Origin: Gammaproteobacteria bacterium
Lineage (GTDB): Bacteria > Pseudomonadota > Gammaproteobacteria > Steroidobacterales > Woeseiaceae
NCBI GenBank assembly: GCA_029881015.1
Contig: JAOUNK010000172.1
Coordinates: forward strand, 1-7,191
Reading direction: 5' to 3'
DNA length: 7,191 nucleotides
Part shown: in pieces, positions 6,941 through 7,191 of the stretch
Layout of the letters: each line of letters begins with the position of its first letter
Position numbering within the stretch: the first letter of the stretch is position 1
The notes under the pieces: generated by a model
Seen by the model: only the letters and a program-made list of their open reading frames with translations
The model's database searches: none
Told to the model about the DNA's origin: nothing
Translations under genes and position numbers: made by a program

Positions 6941-6946
6941 AGGAGA
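6941..6946 (+). promoter_or_regulatory. Ribosome binding site of the CpxP-like gene
   Basis: AGGAGA ends 5 nt before ATG 6952. It is the strongest Shine-Dalgarno match in the window and fixes the start of the truncated gene. Confidence 0.85.
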
Positions 6947-6951
6947 ACACC

Positions 6952-7191
6952 ATGAGATTCAGCAAGACCGCACTACTCGCCCTTGTATCGACGGCGATGC
7001 TGTCCGCGAACGCCTTCGCCGGCGACGACGTCGGACGGCACGGCCCTGGCCGGCATTTCGGCGGACCGGGCTTCGGGATACCTGACCCGGGCATGATTTC
7101 CGGCCGTATGGCCGACCGGCTCGACCTGGATGAGACCCAGCGTGAGACCGTGAAAAACATCATGGAGGCTGCACAACCCGAAATGAAAGCA
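6952..7191 (+). CDS. Spy/CpxP-family periplasmic protein, 3'-truncated by window edge
   Basis: Eighty codons are visible with no stop before the window ends; family members are usually about 150-180 residues, so roughly half is present. The N-terminus is a clear Sec signal peptide (Arg2, Lys5, hydrophobic core 6-18) with cleavage predicted after NAFA (residue 23). The mature part begins with a Gly/His/Pro-rich linker (about 24-47, with His30 and His35), followed by a helical stretch carrying the LTxxQ-type motif as LDLDETQ (57-63), the hallmark of Spy/CpxP/ZraP proteins (PF07813 family). Known members are periplasmic ATP-independent chaperones (Spy), or repress the CpxA sensor and bind metals (CpxP, ZraP). 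Divergent placement beside a CpxRA-like pair mirrors the enterobacterial cpxP-cpxRA locus and suggests it is induced by that system and may feed back on it. The family call is firm; choosing between CpxP, Spy and ZraP-like needs the missing half, so no symbol is given. Confidence 0.85.
   Translation, partial: MRFSKTALLALVSTAMLSANAFAGDDVGRHGPGRHFGGPGFGIPDPGMISGRMADRLDLDETQRETVKNIMEAAQPEMKA

Larger units (their letters stand above)
6813..6951. promoter_or_regulatory. Divergent promoter region between cpxR-like and cpxP-like genes
   Basis: This 139-bp gap must carry the outward promoters for both directions if the kinase operon and the CpxP-like gene are transcribed from here. On the + strand a TTGACA (6866-6871) has no good -10 at 16-18 bp. 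A possible -10, TACTCT (6913-6918), has only the poor -35-like CTGACG (6887-6892) at a 20-bp spacing, which would fit an activator-dependent promoter. On the - strand the best pairing is TTGCAG (complement of 6834-6839) with CACGAT 17 bp on, a weak match. Promoter positions are therefore tentative; the regulatory nature of the region is well supported by its position. Confidence 0.6.

Overview
The window looks like chromosomal DNA from a high-GC Gram-negative bacterium, most likely a gammaproteobacterium. The reasons are strong G/C at third codon positions, a CpxR/CpxA-type two-component system with a divergent Spy/CpxP-family gene (an arrangement known from enterobacteria), and several exported or inner-membrane envelope proteins. 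No RNA genes, insertion sequences, CRISPR arrays or phage genes were seen. Coding density is very high, and the only real intergenic gap is about 139 bp (6813-6951).

Left part (1-4761, + strand): three tightly packed genes form what appears to be one translationally coupled operon. They are the 3' part of a DUF1329 periplasmic/outer-membrane-associated protein, a secreted YCF48/Asp-box beta-propeller protein, and a 784-residue RND-superfamily (MMPL-type) transporter. The genes overlap by about 44 bp and 8 bp. DUF1329, YCF48-like and RND proteins recur together in proteobacteria, often with an outer-membrane DUF1302 protein. I infer that a DUF1302 gene could lie just upstream, outside the window. 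The layout suggests an envelope-spanning export route for a hydrophobic molecule. The substrate cannot be read from the sequence.

Right part (4733-7191): a CpxA-like sensor histidine kinase and a CpxR-like response regulator lie on the - strand (order regulator then kinase, ATG/TAG overlap of 8 bp). A Spy/CpxP-family periplasmic gene runs divergently on the + strand and leaves the window after 80 codons. The shared intergenic region holds half-sites with the exact 5-bp spacing of a CpxR box, so autoregulation of an envelope-stress circuit is likely. The CpxP-like protein would be both target and possible feedback partner.

The two modules meet tail to tail. The last 29 bp of the transporter gene and of the kinase gene are the same DNA read on opposite strands, leaving no room for a separate terminator. 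Whether the Cpx-like system also controls the transporter operon is open, because that operon's promoter is outside the window.
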